Source: Undaria pinnatifida
Taxonomy: Eukaryota > Sar > Phaeophyceae > Laminariales > Alariaceae
Length of the DNA: 64,000 nt
Direction of reading: 5' to 3'
Assembly (NCBI GenBank): GCA_012845835.1
Contig: JABAKD010000025.1
Coordinates: 14,795,966 to 14,859,965, forward strand
Shown: piece after piece, positions 1 to 11,059 of the stretch
How the letters are laid out: each line of letters begins with the position of its first letter
Position numbering within the stretch: position 1 is the stretch's first letter
Notes under the pieces: model-generated
Seen by the model: only the letters and a program-made list of their open reading frames with translations
What the model was told of the DNA's origin: nothing
The model's database searches: none
Translations under genes and position numbers: made by a program

Positions 1-457
1 TACAACACACCGAGCATTTGTCCGAGGCAGAACGCCTCTGCAAGGGTCTATAGCGCCCTAAGCAGGACCAGTTTGAAGCACCACGGCTGTTGTCACGACA
101 CAACACAAGCTACTAATACGAACGCACGGAGGATTGAGAGGGTAGTACCCTGAGCACGACGCGCAGGCGTAACATCAGAGATATGCAGCAGGCCGGTGAT
201 GAACCGTCTGTTGCTGCCCTCTGCGTCCGTGACCAAGGGTTCAGCGCTTGCTGCAAGCTGTGGTGAACTTCTCGCAGCTGGCGGAGTCGAACGCACGCAC
301 GCGGAGAGGAGCCTCAACGCAGAGAGCGACACCACGCGCCTTGATTGCGGCTATCGTGTGCCGCATCTGGCAAGATAGGACTCGTATCGGTCCATCTGTG
401 CGACAGCAGCCACCGCGCTTCTCCAACATCACCGCGACTGAAGCGTGGCATGACTTT

Positions 458-499
458 CGGTTTAGGGCAGAGGAGCGGAAACTCCTCTGCCCTAAACCG
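458..499. repeat. Perfect 18-bp stem hairpin
   Basis: An 18-base arm at 458-475 is followed by a 6-base loop (CGGAAA, 476-481) and the exact reverse complement at 482-499. The arms contain TTAGGGCAGAGG. A perfect 18-bp stem is unlikely by chance in 64 kb. It could be a small fold-back insertion or a structured RNA. No T-run follows it, so it is not a bacterial-type terminator. Confidence 0.9.
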
Positions 500-2105
500 C
501 TGCGTTCACTGCGGATTCTTCGCAGGGTGGTGCTTCGCAATAACAGGTCCACGTTCCATGGGGAAACTGCGCTTCGCCTTCCCTTCCGTCGCATGAGGAA
601 GGCGTTGCTCTGCTTGTAGCACGTGTAATGAGGTAGTCCCTGCTCACAAGGAGTTTTTTACGCGCGAGACAGACCGCCATACCTCTGATTTGTAGTCTGT
701 TGGGTGCTTGCATGTACCGTGTTCCAGGTACTGCTGCACCTGAAACGAGAGGCTCGAGACTGGAGTACGTACAACGAGTACTCGTATATCGTATAATACT
801 ACGAGTACTCGTACTGCTGCTGCTGTACTCGTACGTATATTACAATCGCGCACATCCCCGTTTCCCTACTAAATTTCGGAGGCGTCGCCTGCAGGATTTT
901 GTTTACCGCTAGGGCAAACACACCAAAAACTCGGTGGGAAGGCAATTCACTTTTTTTAGCGGAAGGCAAGTAAATTTTTAGAAACGTATTTCCGCAAACA
1001 CTCTATTGTTTGCTAGTTGTTGCCGCCCTCGATTTGCTCCGGCCGACCCTCAAACTGGGTCGACGACGCGGGATCAGGGTGCTTGGTGTGTTACAGTAGT
1101 GGCACTTGTATATTGCCGGTGTGAGCCAGGCCTATATACCGGCATTGTAGCGGGCACCGACATTGTTCGTGGACAATGCCGATTCGGCCTTATTGCGGGT
1201 TCCGGCATATGCCGGCATTGTGGCGGGCACTGTCGTTGCTAGTAAAAAGTGCCGATTCGGCACTATTGCGGGTTTCGGCCTTGACAAGCGGTTTCAATGG
1301 CATCATATAGGGCACCGGCGTTATGCAGGGAGCACGACTGTAGTTCGAAATCCAATTTGTATGCGCTGTTACACTAAAGAGTAGTTTCAAACTCGTGATT
1401 TACAGGTCATGTGTTTTCATGAAATTTAGTTGCCAATGCTGAACTCGTCGATGAAGAACCAAGCTTGATAACGATTTTCGTAGTCATTCATGGGGCTTAT
1501 TTTGGTCGCTAAACTTAATCCGAGGTAAGAATCGATGGCCAAACCAAACAGCATAAGAACAAAGAGACCACATGGAAGCCAGGCTGATGTGAGACGATGC
1601 CCGGCCTTGCCGCGTGAGACCACAAGCTCGCTGCTGCATGTCGGTAACACAGGCAATGCACCCCCCCAGGGCGTCATATTAGAGTCGCGCATCATTACTT
1701 TGTTGTATTATTCTAAATACGTCAGCTGTGAGCTCGACAAACTTAGGGTCGATGCTCATCTTTGCATGTTGCGTGACACACCGGCCTCTCGGCTCGTTTT
1801 TACAAATGTATTTTCCTTTGAATGTGCATGACTCCTGTGTATGCTGCTAGGTTGGACCGCACCGTAGCATGCCTCGTGTTCCTTTCAGCCCGGGGAGACC
1901 ACCCGGGCACTCCCTGTTTATACCGCGGCGGTTTCCCCCCGCACTCCCTATCGATAGTCCCAATGCATAATGATCTAAGGTCTGATCTGCAAAACCAATG
2001 GTGTTGGTATTTACGGCGGCGTTAGGGCGCTTTGAGTCACCTACCGATACACCCTTCGCCAGGCCCCAAACCCCGTAGCACGTTCGGTCCAAGTATCGGA
2101 TCAAA
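500..2105. other. No recognisable gene; small repeats only
   Basis: Open frames here are under 125 codons and overlap on both strands with no motif. The stretch holds a short palindromic GTACTCGTA cluster at about 765-835, the tandem repeat at 1139-1284 (separate entry), and a small inverted repeat, GCCCGGG ... CCCGGGC, near 1889-1909. Bases 1-457 are equally featureless apart from short open frames. Confidence 0.5.
1139..1284. repeat. Two-unit tandem repeat, period ~73 bp
   Basis: Two adjacent units share CCGGCATTGTRGCGGGCAC near their starts (1139 and 1212) and GCCGATTCGGC followed by TATTGCGGGT near their ends (about 1179 and 1251). Each unit contains the palindrome GCCGATTCGGC. The phrase CACTATTGCGGG also occurs in the subterminal region of the transposon at 57061-58484, so this may be a distant relative of that element. 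Confidence 0.65.
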
Positions 2106-2110
2106 CGCAG

Positions 2111-2372
2111 AACGCGTGCCACGGTAGAGGTACCTTTTTTTTGTCTTCAGACATTCTTTTTACTAATCTGACGGTGCTCCTTAACCTATAATAGCCAGAA
2201 TTTTTCGCTGTTTTTGTTCTTGTGATGAATTCGTTGAATACTTCGGCGATGCTACTATTCATCAGTTACGGTAGCGCTTTTATGTTCTCAAATCATTTTG
2301 GCAGAGGTATATAACTCCTCAAGCGAGGATCCCCAGAAGAAAAAAATATTGCGCCTCTATCGTGGCATACGT
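2111..2372 (+). mobile_element. MITE family A copy with TSD CGCAG
   Basis: The left tip reads ACGCGTGCCACGGTAGAGGT. The right tip is its imperfect inverse, ending CTATCGTGGCATACGT. Internal family landmarks are present: CTCCTTAACC near the left and ATATAACTCCTCAAGCGAGG near the right. The 5-base direct repeat CGCAG flanks it (2106-2110 and 2373-2377). The element is ~260 bp and non-coding, so it is a non-autonomous DNA transposon. Orientation '+' is defined as CTCCTTAACCC lying near the left end. Confidence 0.85.
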
Positions 2373-2696
2373 CGCAGCCTGCGAATACCGGTACAGTGGG
2401 TACCCCGATTTTGAGAGCACTCCGCGACAAGCCGAAGCAGGCGTTCTCAACCTCTTGACGCCCATGTACAGTGACAAAACAAACTGTAAACACGCCCTTA
2501 TCATGGTGCGAGCGTGCAGCACACGGCAGTGCAAACTTTGCGCGTGTCTTGCGGGCACCTGCATTGGCTCGACTGGAAAATCGTCGTATCTAGCAGCCCA
2601 GGTTTGTTTGTGTGAAGGATGCTGCAATCGTCAGTTTTTTTCGGCAATGTTTCCCTCTGAAGCCCCGGAAGGGTTAATCGCTTTGCTCGAAGCTGG

Positions 2697-2740
2697 GTTG
2701 TTGTTGTTGTTGTTGTGGTTGTTGTTGCTTCTGTTGTGGC
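2697..2740. repeat. (TTG)n microsatellite
   Basis: An interrupted run of TTG triplets. Read as protein it gives a leucine run, which explains the apparent hydrophobic open frame over it. No gene is inferred. Confidence 0.85.
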
Positions 2741-2824
2741 GGGACATGCCGATTTGAACGCTCTTTAAGTCCCGAATGCTCTTGCCTTGGGCGCTCTTGA
2801 ATCGGGAAACCTATTGCAGGATTT

Positions 2825-3660
2825 TGACGAAACTCACGATCTCACAGCTTGGGTGACTTTTTAAGATGCAAGCCTGCCTGGGTTTAAGCCCCGGGGCACG
2901 CGCGATCGAAGCATCACAAGCAGTTTGCAAACGCTGCTCACATCGGACAGATACATCCCTGTTCATCATCTATATGATGTATGACTTTCAGGGAAGACAG
3001 ATCCCTGGTTTATATGATATGCAAGACTTGTAGATCACGTTGCCGGGTGAGCGCCGGGCGATCTGAATGATCCATCACATGTTTTCTGTTGGATCAATGC
3101 TAGACCCTCTACAACATACCATGACAGATATATGATATGGGTGATATAAAAAGTGATACTTCGAAGTATGTCAAATGCGTGACATGCTGGTATATGTTTT
3201 TAGAAAAAACTCTCGACCTCCCAACTTGGAATGCCTTTCAAATGTGCGTGTATACCTGCGTACCGGGCATAACAACCCGGTTGCACGCGTGATCGAAGCA
3301 CCACACGCAGGTTGCAAACACTGCGCACAGTAGAGAGGTCAGACCCTTTTTGATCTATAAATGGTCTACGACTTTCAGAGCAAACAGATCCCTGATCCAT
3401 GTAATCTGCATGAGGTATAGCAATGATCTGTGTCTTTCAGGGAAGACAAATTCCTGGTCTACATGATCTGCATGGCCTATAGCGATGATCTGTGCCATTC
3501 AGGGCAGACAGATCCCTGGTCTATTTGATCTGCATGACCTATAGATCAAGTTGCCAGGCGAGAATCGGATTATCTGAATGATCCAGCGCGTGTTTCTGCG
3601 TTGGATCAATGCTAGACCCTCTACTCTACGACATACCATGACAGATATGTGATCTAGATG
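2825..3660 (+). repeat. Family B tandem repeat block 1
   Basis: Two diverged units (about 2825-3130 and 3165-3660) share an ordered set of landmarks: a GACAAAACTC/GACGAAACTC segment, AGCTGGG or a variant, a box like GGTTTAAGCCCC, CGCGTGATCGAAGCA, then TTTGCAAAC. They end with a sub-repeat of about 62 bp containing TCAGGGCAGACAGATCCCTGG. The same landmarks recur at 4420-5310 and, more diverged, in the poly(G/C) elements at 36-41 and 53 kb. No protein-coding signal is visible. Confidence 0.7.
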
Positions 3661-4419
3661 ATGTACGGGCGGGTTCACGTAAAACCCCCGAATTCTCTAC
3701 TGGCGAATGCCGCTCGCAATATCCAGTCAAAGGGGGAATATTGGGTTTCATACTGACCCCAATGACCAATGGAAGAGGGTGGCATGTCCATTTGTTTTTT
3801 TAACGGCCTCGTGCTGTCTCCAGGAGAAAAGCTCGTATCGGCCAATGACAGGCCTTCATATTCTTCAATATTATTCGGTCTTTTTCCAAGCGGAGGCGAG
3901 AATGAAAATTGCGCCGCATTTTGCACGAATCGGTTGGAGGTACTCTTAGGCATGTCGGTAGAATTTTTCGCGCAAAACATCGAAGACCTGATCTGGCTGT
4001 GTTTAACGTTAAGCATAATCTAGAGAAAAAGCTGGATCCTACGCTAAAACCAAGTAATTGGAAGGAAACAACGTATCTTCCTCATTTTTACGCACAAAAC
4101 TCCTAATGTCCATGCCGATTTTCAAGGTAGACGCTGAAATTTTGCATACGTGCTCTACATGCTCATCCCGAGGCTTGACCTCTTTTTTTTTTTTCTTCTT
4201 TTCTTGTGTTCTCTTTGCCGAAAATTTGGTCGAAGGTGGGCCACATTTACCAAAATTCGTTAACTGACGAACAAAAACAAACGACAAGTAAGGTCTTCGC
4301 AGTGGCACATAAAAGACGTGCGCAGAATTTCACGGTTTGAATCGAAAAAACGGCGTGAGCATTCGTCGGGGAATACATTTGGGTTATTTTACGTGAACCA
4401 GCCTGTAAACAGTATTTTG
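3661..4419. other. Spacer between family B blocks, no gene recognised
   Basis: Open frames of ~80-113 codons exist on both strands around 3675-4023, but none has a motif and they overlap each other. A (T)12 / CTT-rich tract lies at about 4182-4205. I see no repeat relationship to the rest of the window. Confidence 0.4.
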
Positions 4420-5310
4420 TCAGATGCGTGACTTGCTGACGTACGATTTGACAAAACTCTCGACCTCCCAGCTGGGGTGTCTTTTAAATGTGCATGTATA
4501 CCTGCTTACCTGGCTTACAACCCCGGTGGCACGCGTCATCGAATCGCAGAATGCAAACACTGCACTGGAGGGGTCAGGTCCTTAATGATCTATAGATGAT
4601 CTATGACTTTTAGGGCAGACAGATCCCTGGTCCATATGATGTGCATAAGCTATTGTAATGATCTGTGTATTTCAGGGCAAACATATCCCTGATCTACATG
4701 ACCTGCATGGGCTGTAGCAATGTTTTTTTTCCTTGCGGGGCAAACAAATCCCTGGTCTAAATGATCTGCACGGACTATCGCAATGATCTGCGCCGTTCAG
4801 GGCAGACAGATCCCTGATCTACATGATATGTACGGGCTATAACAATGATCTGTGCCATTCAGGGCAGACATATCCCTGGTCTGCACGGTCTATAGGGCCT
4901 ATAGATCATGTTGCCGGGTGATAGTCGGCCGATCTTAATGATCTACGAGCACATGTTTCTTGGGTTGGATTTGTAATACATAGATCGTGCACAACTTACC
5001 ATGGCATGCATAGGAGCTAGATGATCTAGCTCATGATCCGTCTCATGTGTGAAACACTGGTGTAGAAGTTTTGACAACATTGTCGACCTCCGAGCTGGGG
5101 TGTCTTTCAAATTTGCCATGTATACCTGCGTATCCGGTTCAAACCCCGTAGCAGGCACGATCCAATTATTATTATCACATTATGCAGCTTGCTTTCATCG
5201 TGTTGCTTACGAAATCCTCGATTTCACAGCTGAGGAAGTTTCACTCTGCTGTGTAAATAAACCTGCACATGGGGCCTGCAGGGAAATCAAGCAGGGTCTA
5301 TGTATATAGG
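4420..5310 (+). repeat. Family B tandem repeat block 2
   Basis: Contains the same ordered landmarks as 2825-3660: ACTCTCGACCTCCCAGCTGGG at about 4455, GCACGCGTCATCGAA, then four or five ~62 bp sub-units at about 4600-4920, each with AGGGCAGACAGATCCCTGG. A third unit starts near 5060, where AGCTGGGGTGT is followed ~43 bases later by GGTTCAAACCCC. That spacing is close to the A-box/B-box spacing of tRNA genes, which raises the possibility of a tRNA-derived SINE ancestor. No intact tRNA fold was found. Confidence 0.65.
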
Positions 5311-5833
5311 GAATAGAGAGGAACGTAGCTTGTATGACGAAATTCTCTCTCATATAGACTAGCTGAGGTGTCTTTTTGACATTTTTATATACATATCTCA
5401 CAACAAATATGTACCTGATACCATGATACACAACTAAACCAGAGTGTGGGACTCACAGGAATAACCACACAGGGTCTATATCTCACAACAGAGATGTGCC
5501 TGATATATTACGGTATACCTGGTACCTGGTACATAACTTGGCAAATAACCTCGAAGGATGCAGTATAATCTAGGGTTGGGTATCGGTTCTTCAACAGTTT
5601 AAGTTTCCGGATGTCAGTCTCTAAAGTTTTGGGTTTGTTAAAAACATGGTTTATTGCAGCACCTCCAGAAATACCATCTCGCATGTATACCTTTTTGGTC
5701 GAAGAAAATATGGCGTACTCGTTTGGGGCCCAGGCACATCGAACGAAACAACAACAAGTTCCGTCGCCCCAGCCGTTAGAGTGAGCTCGCAGTTGTGCGA
5801 GTATCACCGTACCAGTGTTGGCGTTTGTATGGT
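5311..5833. other. No recognisable gene
   Basis: AT-rich DNA with several partial GGTACC/CCTGGTACC palindromes near 5515-5530. Overlapping open frames on both strands carry no motif. Confidence 0.4.
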
Positions 5834-5835
5834 GG

Positions 5836-6714
5836 ACGCATGCTGAGGTAGAGGTGCACCATGTGTGGTTCTGAGGCTCCTAACCACTTAGAGGAGCTCT
5901 ATATGTTTTCTTTCAAGGCAAAAACTGATTTTGGAGTAAACTGAAAGTGCTGTCCGATGGACAAAACCCACGGCGAAGGTACGCACCGGAACCTTATTCT
6001 TTAGAAATGAACGCGTTTTTGACGATTTATGGACAAACCGACGACGAAGGTACACAACGAACGTTATTTTTGTAAAAAAATAAGGCATTTTCGGCGATTT
6101 TGGGATAAGGAGCCCGTCATTCTGGAAATGGTTCGGCAAAAATATATATATACCTCCCCTGCAGCAAGCTTTGTTGTACAAATACCTCCCTTGCCCGAGC
6201 CTTTGTTGTAGCAAGCTTCGTTGTACAGGTACACCCGTTGGCCCCAGCAGCTCTAGCACGCAGCAGTGCGGGTGTCATCGCGGTTGTCTTAGCGTCTGTC
6301 GCACCGCTCCTTCCAGCGCATTTTTGACATGACAATCCAATGATATGTGCTGCGATAAGAGGTACCAGGTAGCATTTTTTGGCAAAACTTTTTTCTGAAC
6401 GACGGAGGTCCTTAACCCAGAATCGTCGTAGTGCCGTTTTTTTTTGTTGGCTGGTGATTTCTTGGGCACCTAGCGCACGGGTCTGTCCATCGGGCTGCAC
6501 TTTCAGCCTACTCGAAATCAGGGTTTTGGCTGGGTGTCGTTTTTGTGTTTTGCAATGGTAATTTTTTTATGCAATACTAGCCGATGGGTCTGCTCGTCTG
6601 GTTGCGCTTGCATTCTACTCGAAGCCAATTTTCGGGCGAGGTATAGAGCTTCCTTCAGCCAAGACCCCTGCAGGGAAAAAACGATGGTTGGTGCACATCT
6701 ACCGCAGCATGTGG
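5836..6714. mobile_element. Fold-back element made of two opposed family A copies
   Basis: The left half starts ACGCATGCTGAGGTAGAGGT and runs in the '-' family A order (GAGGAGCTCTATATG, AAAACTGATTTT, GATGGACAAAACCCA, TTTTGGGATAAGGAGCCC). The right half, from about 6370, runs in the opposite order (GACGGAGGTCCTTAACCC, CATCGGGCTGCACTTTCAG, GGTATAGAGCTTCC) and ends GTGCACATCTACCGCAGCATGT. The middle (about 6140-6360) holds a short CTTTGTTGTAC/ACCTCCC repeat. This is a ~880 bp inverted duplication of one MITE rather than a simple insertion. Confidence 0.75.
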
Positions 6715-6917
6715 TCCCTGTCCCAGCAGCCCAGGGCTGCCACGTGTAGTCGATGCTGCCAGCGTCACTCTTTTTCCCCGTGAAAACCTATATACGTGGT
6801 AGTGCGTACCTTTTTACGTTGCATGTCGGGTTGTACATCCCCTGCCCCGGCAGCAGCAGACAGTGCTTCCTCGTTTGACCCATGCTGTACACGTCGTATT
6901 ACACAATAGCACTCGAT

Positions 6918-8212
6918 TTGTGACCAAAGCTTGTCACGACTAACTCATCGACATGTTCTAGTCCATGGTCATGACACAGGATCCAATTGATGTTGGTGCG
7001 AATACCAACAGTGTGAATGTGGCCAATGTTGGGTTTATTTAGTAGCCAATAAATCATTTCGTAGCTGAATCATCGCCATTATCTATTACGTGGCCACAAG
7101 GCACGATTCGATCTGTGCTGGTACGAGCACCGAAAGTATCCATTGACTCCATTCATACAGTAGTAACATATTTATTGTTACGTTTCCTCAACACCAGCCA
7201 CCGACACAACTCTTCTAGGAATATGTCTGCTGTTGTTTTTGTTCTCGCGGTATGTCTTCGTCATTTGTCTAGTTCATGGTCACGTGACAGGCTCCAACCT
7301 AGGTGGGTGCAATGCGACTGCTAGTACTACTTTACCATGCGAATAGCAAGATATTTGTGAACCAAGCTTTTATTATGACTAAATCATCGGCATGTTCTAG
7401 TCCATGGCCATAACACAGGCTCCAACTTGTGTTGGTGCGACTGCCGATAGTGTGTAAGTGGACCATTTTAGGTTTAGTGAGCAAACCTAATTTCGTAACT
7501 CAATCGTAACTGTATTTTACGCCGTGGCCACAAGACATGCTCTGATCTATGTCGGTACGAGTACCGATAGTATCAACGGCCTGCGTTAATAGTGAATAGG
7601 TTTCTCGCTACGTTTTTTCAACACCAGCCAGTAAAAACAACTCTTCTTGGAGTAGAACTGTTGTTGTTTTTGGTCTCGCGGTATGTCTTCGTCATCGTCT
7701 AGTTCATGGTCACGCGACAGGCTCTAACCTGGGTGGGCGCAATACGACTGCTAGTAGTACTTTAGCATGCGAAGTGCGAACCATTTACGGACCAAAGTTT
7801 GTCATTGTTAACTCATTGACATGTTCTAGTCCATGGCACAGGCTCCAATTTATGTTGGTGCGAATACCGATAGTGTGTAAGTGAACCATTTTAGTTTAGT
7901 GACGAAACCTAATTCGTATCTAAATCATCACCGTTTTTTACGCCGTGGCCACAAGACATGCTCTGATTTGTGTTGGTACGATTACCGATTGTATCAAAAG
8001 TCTGCATTACTATTAATCAGGTTTCTTGGTACGTTTTTTGAACACCAGCCAGCACTATAACTCTTCTTGGAGTAGAGGTGTTGTTGTTTTTTTCTTGCGG
8101 TATGCCTTCGTCATAGTGTAGTTCATGGTCACGCGACAGGCTCCAACCTGGGTGGGTACAATGCGACTGCTAACCGTGCTTCGCCATGTGATGAGCAGGA
8201 GATTTTCGGATC
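6918..8212 (+). repeat. Satellite: three ~430 bp units with internal sub-repeats
   Basis: Three consecutive units start near 6918, 7358 and 7789. Each repeats the order GACCAAAGCTTGTC, ACATGTTCTAGTCCATGG, ACGCCGTGGCCACAAGACA, CAACACCAGCCA, TCGCGGTATGTCTTCGTCA, TTCATGGTCACGCGACAGG and ATGCGACTGCTA. Within a unit the phrase 'catggycacaNgacaggctcyaac' recurs about three times at ~145 bp, so the array has higher-order structure. A truncated copy follows at about 8585-8640. No coding signal is seen. Confidence 0.85.
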
Positions 8213-8239
8213 AAAGTTTTGTTTACACCGTGGTGGGTC

Positions 8240-8520
8240 TTGTATATGGCGGTTAGAATGAGGCGGCCATCCGACCTAGGGTGGTTGAAATCGGTTGGCA
8301 AGACTGCATTTCTGAATACAACTGCTTTTAAGGCGGTTGGAACAATGCGGCCTCACGATATAGAGCGATTGGGATCGGTTCGCAGGACTGTTATTCTGAA
8401 TACAACTGGCTTTAAGGCGGTTGGAATAAGGCGGCCAGCCGATATAGGGCGGTTGAGATCGGTTGGCAAGGCTGTAATTATGAATACAACTGCCTTCGTA
8501 TTCTAATAGGGCGGTCTCTT
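8240..8520 (+). repeat. Tandem repeat, period ~87 bp, open in one frame
   Basis: Three units share GCGGCC ... GATATAGGGCGG, GATCGGTTGGCAAGACTG, GAATACAACTGCTTTTAAGG and CGGTTGGAA. The period is a multiple of three, so one frame (8219-8506) stays open and encodes about three 28-29-residue repeats containing LNTTAFKAVG. That may simply reflect the period rather than selection for protein. Confidence 0.75.
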
Positions 8521-8639
8521 GCTGTAGGGCGGCTAAAATTCCTTCGCACTGTCCCGCCTTATATAGGGCCCACTACTGTAACTAATCGATTTTTTCGAGT
8601 TCGTGGCCACAGGACAGGCTCTAAGTTACGTCCGAATTT

Positions 8640-8995
8640 CGATTTTCCTGTTTGAGAATTGCCTTCTCCGATGAGAATGAAAAAAAATTCCAGGTATTTT
8701 GCTTGGAACTGTCAGTTTTGTTCAATTGAGAATTGCCTTTCCGATGAGAACGACAAGAAGTACCAGGTACCAAGTATGTTTCTTCGAAATTTATTTTTGT
8801 TCAGTTGAGGATTGCCTTTCCGATGAGAATGAAAAGCAATACCAGGTATGCTTCTCCGACATGTCAGTTTTTTTTTCAGAACCGGTGAGCTCAATGCTTG
8901 TACGAAGTGTTCAACGGAGAATTGCCTTTTCGATGACAATGAAAAGCAATCGATGGTAATGAAAAGCAATACCTGGTACCAGGTATGTTTCTTTT
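8640..8995 (+). repeat. Four-unit tandem repeat around GAATTGCCTTTCCGATGAGAA
   Basis: Units at about 8653, 8729, 8808 and 8922 each contain GAGAATTGCCTTTCCGATGA, then AATGAAAAGCAATACCAGGTA and a TTCTTCGAAATTTAT or TTGTCAGTTTT tail. Spacing is 76-115 bp. No coding signal is seen. Confidence 0.75.
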
Positions 8996-9005
8996 TGGGT
9001 CGTTT

Positions 9006-9027
9006 TGTGGACCGGTCAGGGTTAGGG
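9006..9027 (+). repeat. Short interstitial telomere-like (TTAGGG) run
   Basis: Two to three units in GGGTTAGGGTTAGGGTTT. It is too short to be a chromosome end, and sequence continues normally on both sides. It may be chance or a break-repair scar. Confidence 0.5.
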
Positions 9028-9197
9028 TTAGGGTTTTGATGCTCGAGAATAATATAATACCGCATGGTGATGTTTTGGTAGTGCGTGCAGGGAATGGCTA
9101 GTTTTTGGTGTGCGGTCAAAACCGTCGCCAACACGGCCTAAAACAGGACTGGTAATCGCTGGAACATAACTTTCCTGCCGGCGCTTGCGCACACATT

Positions 9198-9866
9198 TTG
9201 TTTTCGTATCTCCGGGGAGATCCCCCGGGCGACTTCTACAGCAAAGATAATGTGAATGTTGTACAGCACGAATCCGTCGGGCGCTATGTAATGCCACCCC
9301 TGCGCGAAGTTCGGAGCCGTGGTCTACATCGTGTTGACTTTATCAGCTCAGAGGTAACCGGCTCCTCCATATTTCCGATATCCGCGAGACCCTTCTACGC
9401 CATGCAGCACATAATTATTTTCGGCGGCAGCTAGGCGCCTCTATTTATATTATAATGCAGCGCCGATGACGCCTACACGAAACGACGGCAGACTGCGAAA
9501 AACGATGCCCTTGTTCCAAACCCGTGGCGTGTATGCTTGTGCATCCCGGACGGCGTGTATTCTAATATCCAGGATAAAAACACGATTTGCGAGTCATCAT
9601 GGTCATCATCACCGCTCTATCCTGAACGCCGAGATCAGCGAACGAAACTTGATAATCCTACCCTCTACAAGGGCAGGAGGGGAGTCACCCCAACATGGAC
9701 CTTGCGGCACCTTCGGCAAGAAGAGTGTCGTTGTTGTACAGTCCGAGCCCGGCGGGCGCCATTGTACGAAATTCAACCTAGTTTTGAAATTCAGTGTGGC
9801 CCACGGCTTACAGGCCGCGTTGACTCTATCAGGCCGGAGGTAACCTGCTCCTACACATGGATCTGA
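9198..9866 (+). repeat. Duplicated ~125 bp exon-like segment
   Basis: Segments at about 9258-9380 and 9735-9860 align: GTTGTACAG, then CGAATCCGTCGGGCGC versus CGAGCCCGGCGGGCGC, CGTGTTGACTTTATCAG versus CGCGTTGACTCTATCAG, and GGAGGTAACC. Both end at a possible splice donor, GAG|GTAAC. The first copy is open for 78 codons (9198-9434), the second in two frames. They may be decayed duplicate exons upstream of the gene beginning at 10365. Confidence 0.45.
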
Positions 9867-10004
9867 TTATGCGCGTTTGGTTGTATAGGTATGTCTCTGA
9901 TCGTGGGAATTTGGATGGGACTTCGTCTTTGTTTGGATTTACTGTTGTGACGACGCCTTGCGCACCAGCTCACACCGCCCGTTCCTATCATCATGTGAGC
10001 AGCG

Positions 10005-10062
10005 GGCAATGGCAGCAACATCCGCAGAGACAAAGGGGACGCGAAGAAAAAAGGTCCACAGC
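10005..10062 (+). pseudogene. Decayed duplicate of the lysine-rich exon (a')
   Basis: The stretch encodes an NGSNIRRDKGDAKKKGP-like peptide, closely matching the GSGNIRKDGGSVKKKA peptide of exon a ~370 bp downstream. The flanking DNA is also duplicated: GAATTTGGATGGG and TTGTTTGGATTTACTGTTGT recur before exon a. A pyrimidine-AG acceptor is not clear here and no donor follows, so it is probably a dead copy. Confidence 0.5.
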
Positions 10063-10364
10063 AGCACTATATCCGTGCGAAGTATATAGTTAGTCCGGTC
10101 TATTAAGCCCGGCATCTAACCCCGCCGACACGATGTTTATACCAACTGGGCAAACATCTGGGTATTTTGGGTAGATTTCGAGCGTACAGACTGGTTTTGA
10201 TTGGTTGCTGTGGCATGGGTGTGGATACATTACAGCAGTAGATGTATACCAACACAGGTAGAGGTCTGGGCATGAGAATTTTGATGGGTATGCTTCCTTG
10301 TTTGGATTATTAATTGTTGTCGTGACGACGCTACCCCCCCTCCCCCCCTTCTGTCTGAAAACAG

Positions 10365-10474
10365 GAGGCAGCGGCAACATCCGCAAGGATGGGGGGAGCG
10401 TGAAGAAAAAGGCCCACCCCAGTACCAGCAGCAGCGGGAAGGTCGTCAAGAAGGAAGGGGGCACTAAGGTCAAG
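10365..10474 (+). CDS. Exon a of predicted nuclear-type protein (lysine-rich)
   Basis: A pyrimidine-rich tract and ACAG at 10361-10364 precede an exon ending in AAG before GTGAGG (10475). It encodes a Gly/Ser/Lys-rich peptide including GSGNIRKDGGSVKKK and KVVKKEGGTKVK. It ends in phase 0, which fits exon b at 12342. The composition suggests a basic, disordered N-terminal region, but no named domain is recognised. The start codon and earlier exons are not located. Linking it to exon b requires a 1.9 kb intron that also contains another gene end (11060-11316), so the link is tentative. Confidence 0.45.
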
Positions 10475-11059
10475 GTGAGGCGGCGTATTGCTGTACGTTG
10501 TGCCCTTCGCCCCGAAGAGATATAACTCTGCGGTCACTAACTACGCGACAGATGCAATACATAGCAACAAGCTCTGCGGCCACAAACCATGAGACAGAGG
10601 CGATAAATAGAAGGTACAGCAAGGATACTTTGGTAATGCTATGCCCACGTAATCGATACGAAAGGCGGAGGATACGTAGGCCAGCTGACCGGACACATTG
10701 CAGGAGATGAAGAAAAAAAACGCAAGTAGGAAGTAATGACAACGGCGCTGGGAGACTTGCGATCGTATTGACCTACGAGTACATTACAAACATTACAAAC
10801 GTGGTACCTGTACGAGCTGGGCCAGCCAAGACCGTATCGCAACCGGAGATTGGCCACGTAGCGCCCAAATTTACCCCAGCTGGACTTGAGTAATGGACAC
10901 GGCGTTGTTCATGCACCAACCGAGACGTGTATTTCCTATCGTTCATTACGTGTTTGTTTTGTGTTTTTTTCGACAGGTATGGCCGAAAACGCAACCCCAA
11001 GAAGAAAAACACGACTAACGCTCATCTGACACCCCCCCCAAAAACACACACAAAGACAG

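Noticed and set aside
3675-4023. Overlapping minus 113-codon and plus 84-codon frames
   Set aside because: Both look weakly protein-like but contradict each other, and neither has a motif or a splice partner.
9006-9027. Telomere or chromosome end
   Set aside because: Only two to three TTAGGG units, with ordinary sequence on both sides.
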